The notes under the pieces were generated by a model. It was given only the letters and a program-made list of their open reading frames with translations, was not told the origin of the DNA and did not search any database. From NCBI RefSeq assembly GCF_003097355.1, contig NZ_PYUI01000022.1:1-64000 (forward strand): a stretch of 64,000 bases of DNA, given 5' to 3'. The DNA comes from Arthrobacter sp. H-02-3 (GTDB lineage: Bacteria; Actinomycetota; Actinomycetes; Actinomycetales; Micrococcaceae). Numbering within the stretch: position 1 is the stretch's first letter; every line of letters begins with the position of its first letter. Of this stretch, positions 53,539-63,099 are shown one piece after another. Position numbers and translations under genes: made by a program.

Positions 53539-54561
53539 CTACAGATCCTTGTCCCACGCCATGCTGCGGTTGACTGCCGAATAGCCCATCTTGAGGTACA
53601 GCGCGAGGGCTCCGGTGGGGTTTTCTGAATCGACGTCCAAGGAGGCCACGTCCATTCCGGCCGCGGCAAAGCGGCGCATGGCATCCGCCAGGAGGACCTG
53701 CGCGATGCCACGGCCGCGGAAATCCCGCCGCACTCCCAGCAGCTCCGTGTACCCCTCGCGGTAGCCACGGGCCAAGGCGCCCTCGGCGTCGTAGGTGGCC
53801 AACTGGTAGCCCGCCACCGTTCCCGTGGAACGCTCAAGCACGACGCCGCTGAGGTCCGGCCGGGCCTGCGGATCGTTCACCACAAAACCCCATCCCTCTT
53901 CGTCCCGGGGCTCGCTGCCCCAGTGGTCCCGAAATGCGTCATTGTGCGCCAGCCGCACGGGCTCGTGGAGCGCTGGCCCGAAGGTCAGGAGCTCCAGTCC
54001 GGGGTCCAGGACACCATCGGGCAAGGCCTGGTTCAGTGGCCGGTGCATCTCGTTGTAGTAGCGGACAATGGTGTAGCCGGAGCCCGCGAACAAAGCCGCC
54101 TGGTGTTGATGTTTCTCCTCCATGTAGAGCCGCAGCCTCGGATGCGGCTCCACCGCTCCGGCCTCCGCCACGCCGCCTGCCGCTGCAGCATCCTCCACGA
54201 AGCGCTCCCTGGTCCGCTGTTCCATCCAGCCCAACAGCTCGGTGCCGATTCCACTCCCCTGCCACGCAGGATCCACGCAACCGGACCCTGTCGCCTTATC
54301 CCCGTCGCGGTTCTTGGTGACCCTGGCGTACGCCCGGTCAATGCCCTGCGGATCGAACCCGAGGATGGTGTTCGCCGCCACCGGGTTGTTCTTCGACTCC
54401 AGGATCTGCTCCAGATCGGCGCGGCGCTCGAACCAGACGGGCTGCTCCACGGCGGCGGTCCGGGCGATCAGTCCGGCCCACTCATCGAGGTCCTGCTGTT
54501 CTGCCGCCCGCCAAACCAGCCGGGAATCTAGCGGGGCCAGGGTATCGCCTTGTCGGTTCAT
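53539..54561 (-). CDS. Tandem-GNAT N-acetyltransferase
   Basis: A 340-residue protein with two GNAT folds. The first half includes DPAWQGSGIGTELLGWMEQRTRERF; the second has LLGVRRDFRGRGIAQVLLADAMRRFAAAGMDVASLDVDSENPTGALALYLKMGY, a full acetyl-CoA-binding motif A/B. This architecture is shared with mycothiol synthase and with many actinobacterial resistance acetyltransferases, but the motifs do not identify the substrate. It lies 21 bp downstream of cydDC on the same strand. Confidence 0.8.
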   Translation of the reverse strand: MNRQGDTLAPLDSRLVWRAAEQQDLDEWAGLIARTAAVEQPVWFERRADLEQILESKNNPVAANTILGFDPQGIDRAYARVTKNRDGDKATGSGCVDPAWQGSGIGTELLGWMEQRTRERFVEDAAAAGGVAEAGAVEPHPRLRLYMEEKHQHQAALFAGSGYTIVRYYNEMHRPLNQALPDGVLDPGLELLTFGPALHEPVRLAHNDAFRDHWGSEPRDEEGWGFVVNDPQARPDLSGVVLERSTGTVAGYQLATYDAEGALARGYREGYTELLGVRRDFRGRGIAQVLLADAMRRFAAAGMDVASLDVDSENPTGALALYLKMGYSAVNRSMAWDKDL

Positions 54562-54582
54562 GGCAACAGGCTAACGGGCTCC

Positions 54583-57500
54583 CTACCCCCGCGCCAGCAC
54601 CGCCGCCGCGGCCGGATTCTTGCCAAGGGCAGCCGCGGCGTCGAGGTCCAGACGGATATCAGCGACATCGATATCGTCCGGGTTGTGCGTTACGAGGACC
54701 ACTGTGCGGTCCTTCAGGCCGTCCCGCAACTCGGCCAGCATGAGCCGTCCGGCCTCCGCGTCGAGGTGCGCCGTCGGTTCATCGAGCAGGATGACATCGG
54801 CCCCGGTCATGAGCGTCCGTGCGACGGCCAAGCGCTGGCGTTCCCCGCCGCTGAGGAACGCCCCGCCCGGTCCGATCCGGGTGTCCAGGCCGTCCTCAAG
54901 CCGGGCCAGCACCGGTCCGAGCCCCACGGCGTCGAGCGCAGCCCGCATCTGCTCGTCACTTCCGGCTGGCGCTCCGCCGCCGGCGGCCGCGGCGCCTCCT
55001 GAGGGCGCGGCGGCTTCCCGGCCCCGCGCGGCATCTCCAAACGTGTTGCCGCGGCCGGACTCTGTCTCCACAGCCGCCCCTGGCCGCGCCAACAGAAGGT
55101 TGCCCCGGATGGTGGAGTCGAACAGATGGGCCTCCTGCGGGCACCAGGCCGCGCGGCCGGTCAAAAACAGGTGGCCACTGGCTGCCGGGAGGAAACCCAG
55201 GGTCACAGCGAGCAGCGTGGACTTGCCTGATCCGGATGCGCCAGTGACGGCAAGCCACCGTCCCGGGCCGGCCGCGGCCGTGAGCCCGGTAAAGACGTTG
55301 CCGCCGCCAGGCCACCCGGCTTCGAGTTCAACCAGCTCGATCCCGGGCTCCCCGTCGGGCCGTGCCGCCCTAGGAACCAGCCCGCCGTCGGCGACTTCGC
55401 CGCCTTCCGGTCCGCTGTCAGCCCCCGCGTCCAGGACTCCTGCCTCGCTGATGCGCCGCAACACGGCGCGCAGCGCCGGGAACTGCCGCACGCCCGTTGT
55501 GATGGCCGCGTAGGGGTCCACCAAGGCGAGTTGCACGAGCACGACGACGGCGACCGTCGCCGGTTCGACCGCGCCGCTAAGGACCAGCGGGGCGGCCAAT
55601 ACGGCGCTGGCCAGCGCTGCGCCGGTACAGGCCATAACCGTCAGCGACTGGCCGAGGCCTTCCGCCCAGGCCGACCGCTGCGATGCTCCGGTCGCGGACC
55701 GGTCGGCCCTGCTGATCGCACCCAGCACGGGAGCGGTCACTCCGTTGGCGTGGAGTTCTGCGCGGGCGTCCAGGGCGGCGGCGACGTCTCGGAGCACGCC
55801 GGAGCGGAGCTGCTGTTCGGTGCCGGCGGACATACGGTCGGCCGCCAGTGCAAGGGCGGGGGCCACGATAATGCTCAGCAGCGCCGCTGCGGCCACGGCC
55901 GGAAGCGCCGCCGGGAGCAGGAAGCCGATGCCGACCACTGCGGTCACGGCGACAGCGACAGCGGTAACGGGCGGCAGGACGACGCGGGGAAGGAGATCAC
56001 GGAGGGTGTCGACGTCGTCCACCACCGTGCCCAGGACGTTGCCGCCCTGCAGAAGCCGGCGCAAGGACAGGGCGCGGCGGCTCAGCGATTCCCAAAGCCG
56101 GCCCCGGAGCCGGGTCAGGGCGGCGAAGACCGCATCGTGCAGGAGCAGCCGTTCGCCGTACCGCAGGCCCGCCCGGCCGACTCCGAAGAACCGCACGCCG
56201 ACGATCGCCGTCAGCAGGTAGAGAATGGGTGGCTGTTCGCTGGCACGAATGATCAGCCAGCCGGACAGGCCGGCGAGGGCGACGGCGAAGAGGGCCGCCA
56301 GCGTGCCCACGGCTCCGGCGGCGGCAAAACGGCCCGCCACCGGTGCCAGCAGCCGGCGCAGCCGGGCCACGACCGAGCCGGCGTGCGGGGCTGACTCGGC
56401 TGATGGGGCGGCCGGCGTCCCGGGCGCCGCTCCGGTCCGCATCGGGTCCGGTTCGGCGACCGGGGCCCGTCCGATGCTGGTTGCTGCGGCCGGCACGGTC
56501 CTCCGGTCCGGCACAGTCGCCGCCGTCGACGCCGATACCGCAACAGGCGCTGCCGCCGCAGCACGGACGGTCGACGGCGGCACGATTGCTGCAGCGTGCA
56601 TGTCCGTGTCTCCCCCCGCGGATGCCGTCGGCGCCACGCCATCCGTATGCTCAATGCCGCGGTGCCCTCCGCCGTGTGGAGCAACCGCGACGAGCCTGTC
56701 GGCCAGCTCCCGGGTCTGCCGGTCGTGCGCAACGAGGAGCACGGTGGCGCGTCCGCGGAGCCCGGCGAGGGCCCCGGTAACCACTGAGGCGGAACTCCGG
56801 TCCAAGTGGGCAGTCGGCTCGTCCAGGAGTAGTACGGTGGCGCCGGCTTCGATCCGCGCCAGCCCGCGGGCCAGCGCCACCCGCCGCAGCTCCCCCGGGC
56901 TCAACTCGGCAGGGTGTTTGGCCGCCAGATGCTCCGCGGCCACGGCGGCAAGGCACCGCAGTGCCGCCGCATCGCCCTCCGAACCAGCCGGAGGATTGGC
57001 AGAAGAAGTACCCGCCGGAGTCCTCACGGACATTCTGGCCGTAGCAGCACTGCCCGGAGTGCCGGCCGCGGCGGCGTCGGGTCCGTAGGCGGGAATGCCG
57101 AGGTACAGGCGGACCTCGTCCAGTACGGTCGGTGCCACCATGACAGGGTGCTGTGGCACCCAGGCGACCTCCGCCGTCGTGAATCCTCCGATGCGCCCCG
57201 ACACGACGGTGCTTGCGCCCGTCCCGACGGTGCCCGCGAGGACACCGAGGACAGTACTCTTTCCGGCGCCGCTGGGGCCGTCAAGGGCCGTGATACGGCC
57301 AGCATCTGCGGTGAAGCTCAGCGGCCCGACGGCGGCTTCCCTGCGTCCGCCGAAACGGACCGTCAGCCCGTCCACGGCGACGGCAGGCGGCCCTCCGGCC
57401 GGGACGCCAGCCGCGGTCAGGTCAGCGGACTGTCCCTCAGCTCCTGCGGCGGCTCCGGCGGCCGGAGCCGGGATCAGCGGCGAGGCTCCCGGATCCGCGA

Positions 57501-58416
57501 GGACCGCGGTGGTTTCGGCGAGCGCGGCCCGGCCTTCGTCGCTCGCGTGGTGTGCAGTGCCGAGTTCCCGGAGCGGCAGGTAGCAGTCGGGGGCCAGGAT
57601 GAGCGCCAGAAGTCCGGCCTCAAGCGCCATGTCGCCGTGCACCAGCCGGACGCCGATAAACACGGCAACCACTGCCACGGAAATCGTCGCGATGAGCTCC
57701 AAGGCCAGGGCGGAGAGGAAGGCCGTACGCAAAGTCCCCATGGTCCGGGAACGGTATTCCTCGGACATATCCTCGAGTGCCTTGCGCTGGGCCGTAGCCC
57801 GGCCCAGGCCCACCAGGACGGGCAGGCCCTTGGCGAGTTCGAGCATGTGGCCGGAGAGCCGGGCCAGCGCCGACTGGGCTTCCCGGACCCGGTCCTCGGT
57901 ATACCGTCCAATCAGCACCATAAACAGGGGCACCAACGGCACCGTCAACACGATCACCACTGCGCTGATCCAATCGGCGAACAGGATGCGCGCCCCCAGC
58001 AGCAGCGGGATGGCCGCGCAGTTCACCAGCGCGGGCAGAAACTGGGTGTAGTAGTTGTCCAGGGCATCCAGCCCCCGGGTGGCGAGGACAGCGAGGCCGC
58101 CGTCGGCCGGGCCGGCCGACCGTGTTCCGCTCCTCAGCGCCCGCTCCAGAAGTTGCGAGCGGAGCTCCTCCTTCACCCCCAGCGCCGCCCGGCGCGAGGC
58201 CACCGACTGGGCCCACACGGTCAGTGAGCGCAGCACGGCCCCGGCCACCCCGAGGACGAGCTGGTCGGCCCAGGCGGGATCATGCGCCGCGAGACCGGCG
58301 AGCATCGATGCGACAGCCTGCGCCATCAGCACGAGCGACAGCGCCTTCAGTGCGGCCAGCAGGCCCAGCAGGTAGAGCGCGGAACGGGTTGCGGGGCCGG
58401 CGGGGAACGGTCTCAT
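54583..58416 (-). CDS. cydDC: Fused CydD-CydC thiol/heme ABC exporter for cytochrome bd assembly
   Basis: One 1277-residue chain combining both halves of the heterodimeric CydDC transporter needed to assemble cytochrome bd. CydD half: membrane domain, Walker A GPSGAGKSTVLG, signature LSPGELRRVALARG, Walker B VLLLDEPTAHLD. After a linker of about 90 Ala/Pro/Thr-rich residues comes the CydC half: membrane domain, Walker A GASGSGKSTLLA, signature LSGGERQRLAVAR, Walker B VILLDEPTAHLD. ATG at 58416 is eight bases after the cydB stop. Fusion is common in actinobacteria. Confidence 0.93.
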   Translation of the reverse strand: MRPFPAGPATRSALYLLGLLAALKALSLVLMAQAVASMLAGLAAHDPAWADQLVLGVAGAVLRSLTVWAQSVASRRAALGVKEELRSQLLERALRSGTRSAGPADGGLAVLATRGLDALDNYYTQFLPALVNCAAIPLLLGARILFADWISAVVIVLTVPLVPLFMVLIGRYTEDRVREAQSALARLSGHMLELAKGLPVLVGLGRATAQRKALEDMSEEYRSRTMGTLRTAFLSALALELIATISVAVVAVFIGVRLVHGDMALEAGLLALILAPDCYLPLRELGTAHHASDEGRAALAETTAVLADPGASPLIPAPAAGAAAGAEGQSADLTAAGVPAGGPPAVAVDGLTVRFGGRREAAVGPLSFTADAGRITALDGPSGAGKSTVLGVLAGTVGTGASTVVSGRIGGFTTAEVAWVPQHPVMVAPTVLDEVRLYLGIPAYGPDAAAAGTPGSAATARMSVRTPAGTSSANPPAGSEGDAAALRCLAAVAAEHLAAKHPAELSPGELRRVALARGLARIEAGATVLLLDEPTAHLDRSSASVVTGALAGLRGRATVLLVAHDRQTRELADRLVAVAPHGGGHRGIEHTDGVAPTASAGGDTDMHAAAIVPPSTVRAAAAAPVAVSASTAATVPDRRTVPAAATSIGRAPVAEPDPMRTGAAPGTPAAPSAESAPHAGSVVARLRRLLAPVAGRFAAAGAVGTLAALFAVALAGLSGWLIIRASEQPPILYLLTAIVGVRFFGVGRAGLRYGERLLLHDAVFAALTRLRGRLWESLSRRALSLRRLLQGGNVLGTVVDDVDTLRDLLPRVVLPPVTAVAVAVTAVVGIGFLLPAALPAVAAAALLSIIVAPALALAADRMSAGTEQQLRSGVLRDVAAALDARAELHANGVTAPVLGAISRADRSATGASQRSAWAEGLGQSLTVMACTGAALASAVLAAPLVLSGAVEPATVAVVVLVQLALVDPYAAITTGVRQFPALRAVLRRISEAGVLDAGADSGPEGGEVADGGLVPRAARPDGEPGIELVELEAGWPGGGNVFTGLTAAAGPGRWLAVTGASGSGKSTLLAVTLGFLPAASGHLFLTGRAAWCPQEAHLFDSTIRGNLLLARPGAAVETESGRGNTFGDAARGREAAAPSGGAAAAGGGAPAGSDEQMRAALDAVGLGPVLARLEDGLDTRIGPGGAFLSGGERQRLAVARTLMTGADVILLDEPTAHLDAEAGRLMLAELRDGLKDRTVVLVTHNPDDIDVADIRLDLDAAAALGKNPAAAAVLARG

Positions 58417-58423
58417 CAGGCAG

Positions 58424-59473
58424 TTAGTCCTTCGGTGCGAGCGCTTTGGCGGCAATCGCGGGCAGGAAGCTGTGGGCCTCGGGGATGTGTGCGGCGCTTA
58501 CCCGGCGCCGGAACACCCAGTACGTCCAGGCCTGGTATGCCAGGACGAGTGGCAGCCCGATGCAGGCCACGATGCTCATCAGGCCCAGGGTGTAGTCCGA
58601 GGACGAGGCGTTGGTGACTGTCAGGTTGAATGCGGGATCCAGGGTGGACGGCATCACCACGGGGAACGCGGCACCGAAGATGGATGCGCTGCCGAGCAGG
58701 AGGAACGCCCCGAGCGACATGAAGGCACGGCCCTCGGCACCCTTGCGGGCGAAGTTCCAGGCGAGTACTGCTGCCACGACAGCTGCGACGACGGCGGCCA
58801 TGGTCCAGGCCTCGCCGCTGAGCAGTTGCAGGCTCACGGCCCAGCCGGCGATGGGCAGGAGCAGTACGGGCAGGAGCCGGACGAACCACGCCCGCGCCCG
58901 GTGACGGACCTCGCCGTCGGTCTTCAGCGCCAGGAACCCGAGTCCGTGCAGGAGGGAGAACCCGACGACGGCGAGACCGCCAAGCACGGCATAACCGCTG
59001 AACCAGGCGAACGGTCCGCCCACGCGGTCGCCGTTGGCATCAATCGGCAGCCCCGTGGTGGTCAGCGCCAGCGCGGCGCCGACACCGAAGGCCGCGACGA
59101 AGGAACCGGCCGAGATGGCCCAGTCCCAGCGGGCGCGCCACTTCGGGTTGTCCACCTTGCCGCGGTATTCGAAGGCGACCGCACGGAAGATGAGCGCCAC
59201 GAGGACCAGCAGGAGCGGCAGGTACAGCGCGGAGAACAGCGAGGCGTACCACAGCGGGAAGGCCGCGAAGGTGGCACCCCCGGCGGTCAGGAGCCAGACC
59301 TCGTTGCCGTCCCAGACCGGGCCGATCGTGTTGATCAAGACGCGGCGCTCAGTGTTGTTCCGGGCGAAACCCTTCATCAGCATGCCGACGCCGAGGTCGA
59401 AGCCCTCGAGAAAGAGATAGCCCGTCCACAGCACCGCGATGGCAATGAACCAGATGGTGGGTAGCAGTTCCAT
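58424..59473 (-). CDS. cydB: Cytochrome bd ubiquinol/menaquinol oxidase subunit II
   Basis: Membrane subunit of 349 residues with about eight to nine helices. CydB signatures include FLEGFDLGVGML, GPVWDGNEVWLLTAGGATFAAFPLWYA and the C-terminal LVLAYQAWTYWVFRRRV. It partners CydA in the high-affinity terminal oxidase. It lies between cydA (63-bp gap) and cydDC on the minus strand as a single operon. Confidence 0.95.
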   Translation of the reverse strand: MELLPTIWFIAIAVLWTGYLFLEGFDLGVGMLMKGFARNNTERRVLINTIGPVWDGNEVWLLTAGGATFAAFPLWYASLFSALYLPLLLVLVALIFRAVAFEYRGKVDNPKWRARWDWAISAGSFVAAFGVGAALALTTTGLPIDANGDRVGGPFAWFSGYAVLGGLAVVGFSLLHGLGFLALKTDGEVRHRARAWFVRLLPVLLLPIAGWAVSLQLLSGEAWTMAAVVAAVVAAVLAWNFARKGAEGRAFMSLGAFLLLGSASIFGAAFPVVMPSTLDPAFNLTVTNASSSDYTLGLMSIVACIGLPLVLAYQAWTYWVFRRRVSAAHIPEAHSFLPAIAAKALAPKD

Positions 59474-59536
59474 GCTGAGAATCCTCTGCGCTTCTTCGTG
59501 TGGGGTTGCTGAATAGGTGGGTTGCTGAGCGGGCGC

Positions 59537-61138
59537 TTAGTAGGCGAACGCCAGGACGTCGTCGCCCTCGGGCCTGCCCGGTGTGCCGCCCGGGGGCGTG
59601 CCGCCCTCCGACTCGTCCGCCGGAGCGTGTGCGAGTTCCGGCATGGCCGCGGCCACGCCGCCGCGGATGTATTTGACCAGGAGCTTGACCTCGACCACCA
59701 GCAGCACGGCATAGATGGTGGTCAGCACGACGAGGGAGGTCACGATCTCGCCGGCGGACACACCCGGTGAGACAGCGGCGGCAGTGAACATGAAGACCTG
59801 ATCGATGCCGCTGGGGTCAGGGTTCGGGGCGACGACGAACGGCTGGCGGCCCATCTCGGTGAAGATCCAGCCAGCGGCATTGGCGCCGAATGGTGCGAGG
59901 ATGCCGAACACCGCCAGGCGCATGAGGCCCCGGGAAGCCGGAACGGTTCCCTTGCGGGTGGCCCAGAGGGCCACGAGGGCCGCGAGGGCGGCGATGCCAC
60001 CAAAGCCGATCATCATGCGGAAGCCCCAGTAGGTGACTTCCATGACCGGAACGTACTGGATGGGCTGGCCCGCGCGGTCCCCGTAGATGGGGTTGTCCGG
60101 CAGGGTGGTGCCGTACTTGGCCTTGTACTCGTCCAGCAGGCTGTTGACGCCCTTGACCTCAGTGCTGAAGTCGCCCTTGGCCAGGAAGGACAGGATGCCG
60201 GGAACCTCGATCACAGCGACAATGTCGTTGCAGTTCTTGGAACCGAGGTTGCCGACGCTGAGGACCGAGAACCCGGTGCCGTCGTGGCAGGCTGCCTCGG
60301 CGGCGGCCATCTTCATGGGCTGCTGTTCGAACATGAGCTTGCCCTGCAGGTCCCCGGTGACAGCGGTGCCCGCAAAGGAAATCATGGCGACGACGGCTCC
60401 GATGCGCAGCGAGCGGATCCACACAGTGTGGTCGTTGCGGTCCCGTCCGGGGATTCCGGGGGCTTCGCCGGGAATCACTTTGCCGTCGGCCCCGATGGTG
60501 TCGATCCCGTCGTGGCGGCGGCGCCACAGGTGGTACCAGGCGATGCCGAGGAGGAAGGCTCCGGCGACGGCGAGGGCACCGAAGAGGGTGTGGGGCACGG
60601 CAACAAGGGCGGTGTTGTTCGTGAAGACGGCCCAGGCATCGGTCATGACAGGCCGGCCATTGACCATTTGCACGCCGACCGGGTGCTGCATCCAGCTGTT
60701 GGCCACGATGATGAAGTACGCCGAGAAGACGGAACCGATCACGGCGATCCAGAGGCAGGCCAGATGGAGGCCGGGCTTGAGTTGCTTCCAGCCGAAGATC
60801 CACAGGCCCAGGAATGTCGACTCGACGAAGAAGGCCAAGAGCGCTTCCATGGCCAGCGGGGCGCCGAACACGTCGCCGACAAAGCGGCTGTACTCGCTCC
60901 AGGCCATGCCGAACTGGAATTCCTGCACGATTCCCGTGGCGACGCCCATGATGAAGTTGATCAGGAAGAGCTTGCCCCAGAACTTGGTCATGCGGAGATA
61001 CTCCGGCTTGCCGGTGCGGTACCAGAGCGTCTGGATCACAGCCACCACCAGGCCAAGGCCGATCGTGAGCGGCACCATCATGAAGTGGTAGACCGTGGTG
61101 ATTCCGAATTGCCAGCGTGCGATTTCCAAGGCGTCCAA
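59537..61138 (-). CDS. cydA: Cytochrome bd oxidase subunit I
   Basis: Heme-bearing catalytic subunit (533 residues) of the bd-type quinol oxidase, which reduces oxygen to water at low oxygen tension. It starts MDALEIARWQFGITTVYHFMM with heme ligand His18; further signs are LLAFFVESTFLGLWIFGW, VANSWMQHPVG and the quinol-site EMGRQPFVV. The Q-loop is short, as in non-enterobacterial CydA. The start is TTG at 61138 after AGGGA; longer frames run into the promoter. Operator dyads at 61169 and 61195 lie just upstream. Confidence 0.95.
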   Translation of the reverse strand: MDALEIARWQFGITTVYHFMMVPLTIGLGLVVAVIQTLWYRTGKPEYLRMTKFWGKLFLINFIMGVATGIVQEFQFGMAWSEYSRFVGDVFGAPLAMEALLAFFVESTFLGLWIFGWKQLKPGLHLACLWIAVIGSVFSAYFIIVANSWMQHPVGVQMVNGRPVMTDAWAVFTNNTALVAVPHTLFGALAVAGAFLLGIAWYHLWRRRHDGIDTIGADGKVIPGEAPGIPGRDRNDHTVWIRSLRIGAVVAMISFAGTAVTGDLQGKLMFEQQPMKMAAAEAACHDGTGFSVLSVGNLGSKNCNDIVAVIEVPGILSFLAKGDFSTEVKGVNSLLDEYKAKYGTTLPDNPIYGDRAGQPIQYVPVMEVTYWGFRMMIGFGGIAALAALVALWATRKGTVPASRGLMRLAVFGILAPFGANAAGWIFTEMGRQPFVVAPNPDPSGIDQVFMFTAAAVSPGVSAGEIVTSLVVLTTIYAVLLVVEVKLLVKYIRGGVAAAMPELAHAPADESEGGTPPGGTPGRPEGDDVLAFAY

Positions 61139-61168
61139 GGCAGTCCCTACTTTAGCTAGGCTCGAGCA

Positions 61169-61189
61169 ACTTCTACATCGCGTAGAAGT
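61169..61189. promoter_or_regulatory. BlaI-type operator dyad 1 in the cydA promoter
   Basis: ACTTCTAC-N5-GTAGAAGT, a perfect 8-bp dyad with centre 41 bp from the cydA start codon. The half-sites match those of two other dyads nearby, one of them upstream of blaI, so a common repressor is inferred. Confidence 0.7.
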
Positions 61190-61194
61190 ACAAC

Positions 61195-61211
61195 TTCTAC
61201 AGAGTGTAGAA
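61195..61211. promoter_or_regulatory. BlaI-type operator dyad 2 in the cydA promoter
   Basis: TTCTAC-N5-GTAGAA, centred 24 bp from dyad 1, so both may bind dimers on similar faces of the helix. The TACA/TGTA half-sites typical of BlaI/MecI operators are visible (CTACAGAGTGTAG). Confidence 0.7.
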
Positions 61212-61438
61212 CACATCGGCACTTCGTCGTAAACCAGACTCCCACGGGGCGTCACACCCCGCAATGGGCCGGACAGCCCCCGCTCCGGCGGCGGGCCCGG
61301 CACCCTCGGTCCGCCGTCGGGGGCCACCCCCGGACTGGGGGGCCGACACCGGCGGCCGACATCCGAGGCCGCAAGCCGCCGTTGGACCTCCGCCGTCGGT
61401 GCTGCCCGGCGCGCCGGCCGACACGCCGGACGGCCGTG
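61212..61438. other. GC-rich spacer between cydA and blaI control regions
   Basis: No gene or operator copy is visible here. The stretch is very C/G-rich with many CCGGC and GCCGGC runs, separating the cydA operators from the blaI operator. Short frames through it look random. Confidence 0.5.
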
Positions 61439-61455
61439 TTCTACTTCATGTAGAA
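61439..61455. promoter_or_regulatory. BlaI-type operator dyad 3 upstream of blaI
   Basis: TTCTAC-N5-GTAGAA, same half-sites and spacing as the two cydA dyads. It lies about 115 bp before the blaI start and just upstream of an A/T-rich run (TAAATTTATAAC, 61474-61485) that could hold the -10 region, so bound repressor would block the promoter. Confidence 0.7.
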
Positions 61456-61569
61456 AGAATGTGCAAAACACGGTAAATTTATAACAACGTATTCACATAC
61501 ACCGCCCCGGCAGGCACCAGCTTTTCCCCAGCACGACGCCGGTGCGGCAGGCATAGAAGGATGTACGGA

Positions 61570-61956
61570 ATGGCAAGTCTCGGTGAACTGGAACGGGCAG
61601 TGATGGACCTGCTCTGGGCAGGTCAAGAAGCTGCGACAGCCAATACCCTGCGGGATCTCCTCGCACAGAGCACCCACCCCCAGGACGGCACCGCCGGCCA
61701 CGAGGGCAAGGACCTCGCGGTCACCACGGTGCTGACCGTGCTCTCCCGCCTCGAGCGGAAGGGCCTCGTGGAACGCGAACGCGGCACCCGACCGCACCGC
61801 TACCAGGCCGTTTCCAGCCGCGCGGACCACACCGCGGAACTCATGCACGAGGTCCTCGGCTCAGCCCCGGACCGCGAGGCCGTCCTGGCCCGGTTCATTG
61901 GTTCCGTCACGGACAACGAGGCAGAAACCCTGCGCAAGCTGCTGGGCCGCAGCTAG
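61570..61956 (+). CDS. blaI: BlaI/MecI/CopY-family transcriptional repressor
   Basis: A 128-residue winged-helix repressor: LGELERAVMDLLWAG opens the DNA-binding domain, then LAVTTVLTVLSRLERKGLVERERGTRPHRYQAV gives recognition helix and wing. The C-terminal part (LMHEVLGSAPDREAVLARFIGSVTDNEAETLRKLL) is the dimerisation region where partner proteases cut. ATG at 61570 is preferred because AGAAGG is nine bases upstream; ATG at 61561 abuts that sequence. It is followed six bases later by an M56 protease gene, forming the usual repressor-sensor pair. Confidence 0.9.
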   Translation: MASLGELERAVMDLLWAGQEAATANTLRDLLAQSTHPQDGTAGHEGKDLAVTTVLTVLSRLERKGLVERERGTRPHRYQAVSSRADHTAELMHEVLGSAPDREAVLARFIGSVTDNEAETLRKLLGRS

Positions 61957-61962
61957 CGCCCG

Positions 61963-62952
61963 ATGTTCTGGACCTCATATTTTCTGGCGGTCCTGGCGAT
62001 AGCACTGGCCTGGCCGGTGCCTATCCTCCTCTCGCGTGCCCAGTGGCCGGCACGCTCCCCCTTCACGGCGATGCTGCTGTGGCAGGCGATCGCCCTTGCC
62101 GGTGGCCTGTCCATGATCGGCGCGATGCTCGTCTACGGGCTTGAGCCGGTCGGGGACAACCTGCTTTCCGGCCTGCGCGCACTGGCGGGGATGGTGTTCA
62201 ACAATGCCCCCACCACGGATCTGGGCTTCTGGCACATCTTTGCGCTCTCCGCCGCGGCCCTGCTGACGGCGCATCTCGTTTTCACGCTGCTGCTGACCTA
62301 CTACAAGATCCAGCGCCAGCGCCGGCGCCACCGGGAACTGCTGGACCTGCTCGCCTCGCCGTCCGCCGACGGGCCGGGAACGGTGGTCCTCAACGTGGAC
62401 TCCCCCGTGGCCTACTGCCTGCCCGGCGGCGCACGCTCCGTGACTGTGCTCTCCGACGGGCTCATGGCCGCGCTGGAACCCGCTGAGCTCCGTGCGGTAC
62501 TGATCCATGAGAACGCGCATTTGAGCCAGCGCCACCACCTCCTGCTGTGGGCCTTCGCCGCGTGGCGCCAGGCCCTGCCGTGGCTCCCCACCACTCGGCT
62601 GGCCCAGGATTCGGTCAACTCCCTGATCGAAATGCTGGCCGACGACGTCGCCCTCAAGACCGAGAGCAAAGCCACTCTCATCAAGGCAATCGCGATCGTG
62701 GCCAGCGGCTCCCCGACGGCCCCGGCGACGCGCCTGGCATTCGGCGAACCCGGCCTGCCCGACGCCGACCCAAGCCAGCCCGGCGCCACCGGGGGCACCG
62801 GCTCGGCAGGCACGACGGCGTCCCGCGTCAGCCGCCTGCTCTCACCCCAGCCCCCGCTTCCGGACGCCCTGCGCGCCGCCGTCCTGGCAGTCTGCGTGCT
62901 GCTGCTGGCCCTGCCGACGGCTCTGTTATTGGTCCCCGGCCTGCTCGGCTGA
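61963..62952 (+). CDS. M56-family membrane metalloprotease, BlaR1-like without a penicillin sensor
   Basis: A 329-residue membrane protein with three to four helices at the N-terminus and a cytoplasmic zinc-protease site: HENAH (His182, Glu183, His186) with the distal Glu in LIEMLADDVAL (about 223). A final helix ends the protein. BlaR1 of beta-lactam systems has a further extracellular penicillin-binding domain; none is present, so the inducing signal must be sensed differently. It probably cleaves the adjacent BlaI-type repressor. Confidence 0.88.
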   Translation: MFWTSYFLAVLAIALAWPVPILLSRAQWPARSPFTAMLLWQAIALAGGLSMIGAMLVYGLEPVGDNLLSGLRALAGMVFNNAPTTDLGFWHIFALSAAALLTAHLVFTLLLTYYKIQRQRRRHRELLDLLASPSADGPGTVVLNVDSPVAYCLPGGARSVTVLSDGLMAALEPAELRAVLIHENAHLSQRHHLLLWAFAAWRQALPWLPTTRLAQDSVNSLIEMLADDVALKTESKATLIKAIAIVASGSPTAPATRLAFGEPGLPDADPSQPGATGGTGSAGTTASRVSRLLSPQPPLPDALRAAVLAVCVLLLALPTALLLVPGLLG

Positions 62953-63048
62953 AGCTCTGTCATTTTCGGAAGGCGTCTGCACGGAAGGCGTCGTGGCAGG
63001 CATGCGGGCGATGAGCAGCGTCCTCGCAACACCGCTCCCGCACATGCG

Positions 63049-63081
63049 AAGGGCAAGGAGAATTAATCTCCTTGCCCTTTT
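63049..63081 (+). terminator. Intrinsic terminator after blaI-M56
   Basis: AAGGGCAAGGAGA (63049-63061) pairs perfectly with TCTCCTTGCCCTT (63067-63079) around an ATTAA loop, followed by TT. The 13-bp stem ends the operon about 97 bp past the M56 stop and insulates the downstream monooxygenase gene. Confidence 0.8.
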
Positions 63082-63099
63082 CAGGTTATAGCTCGTCAG

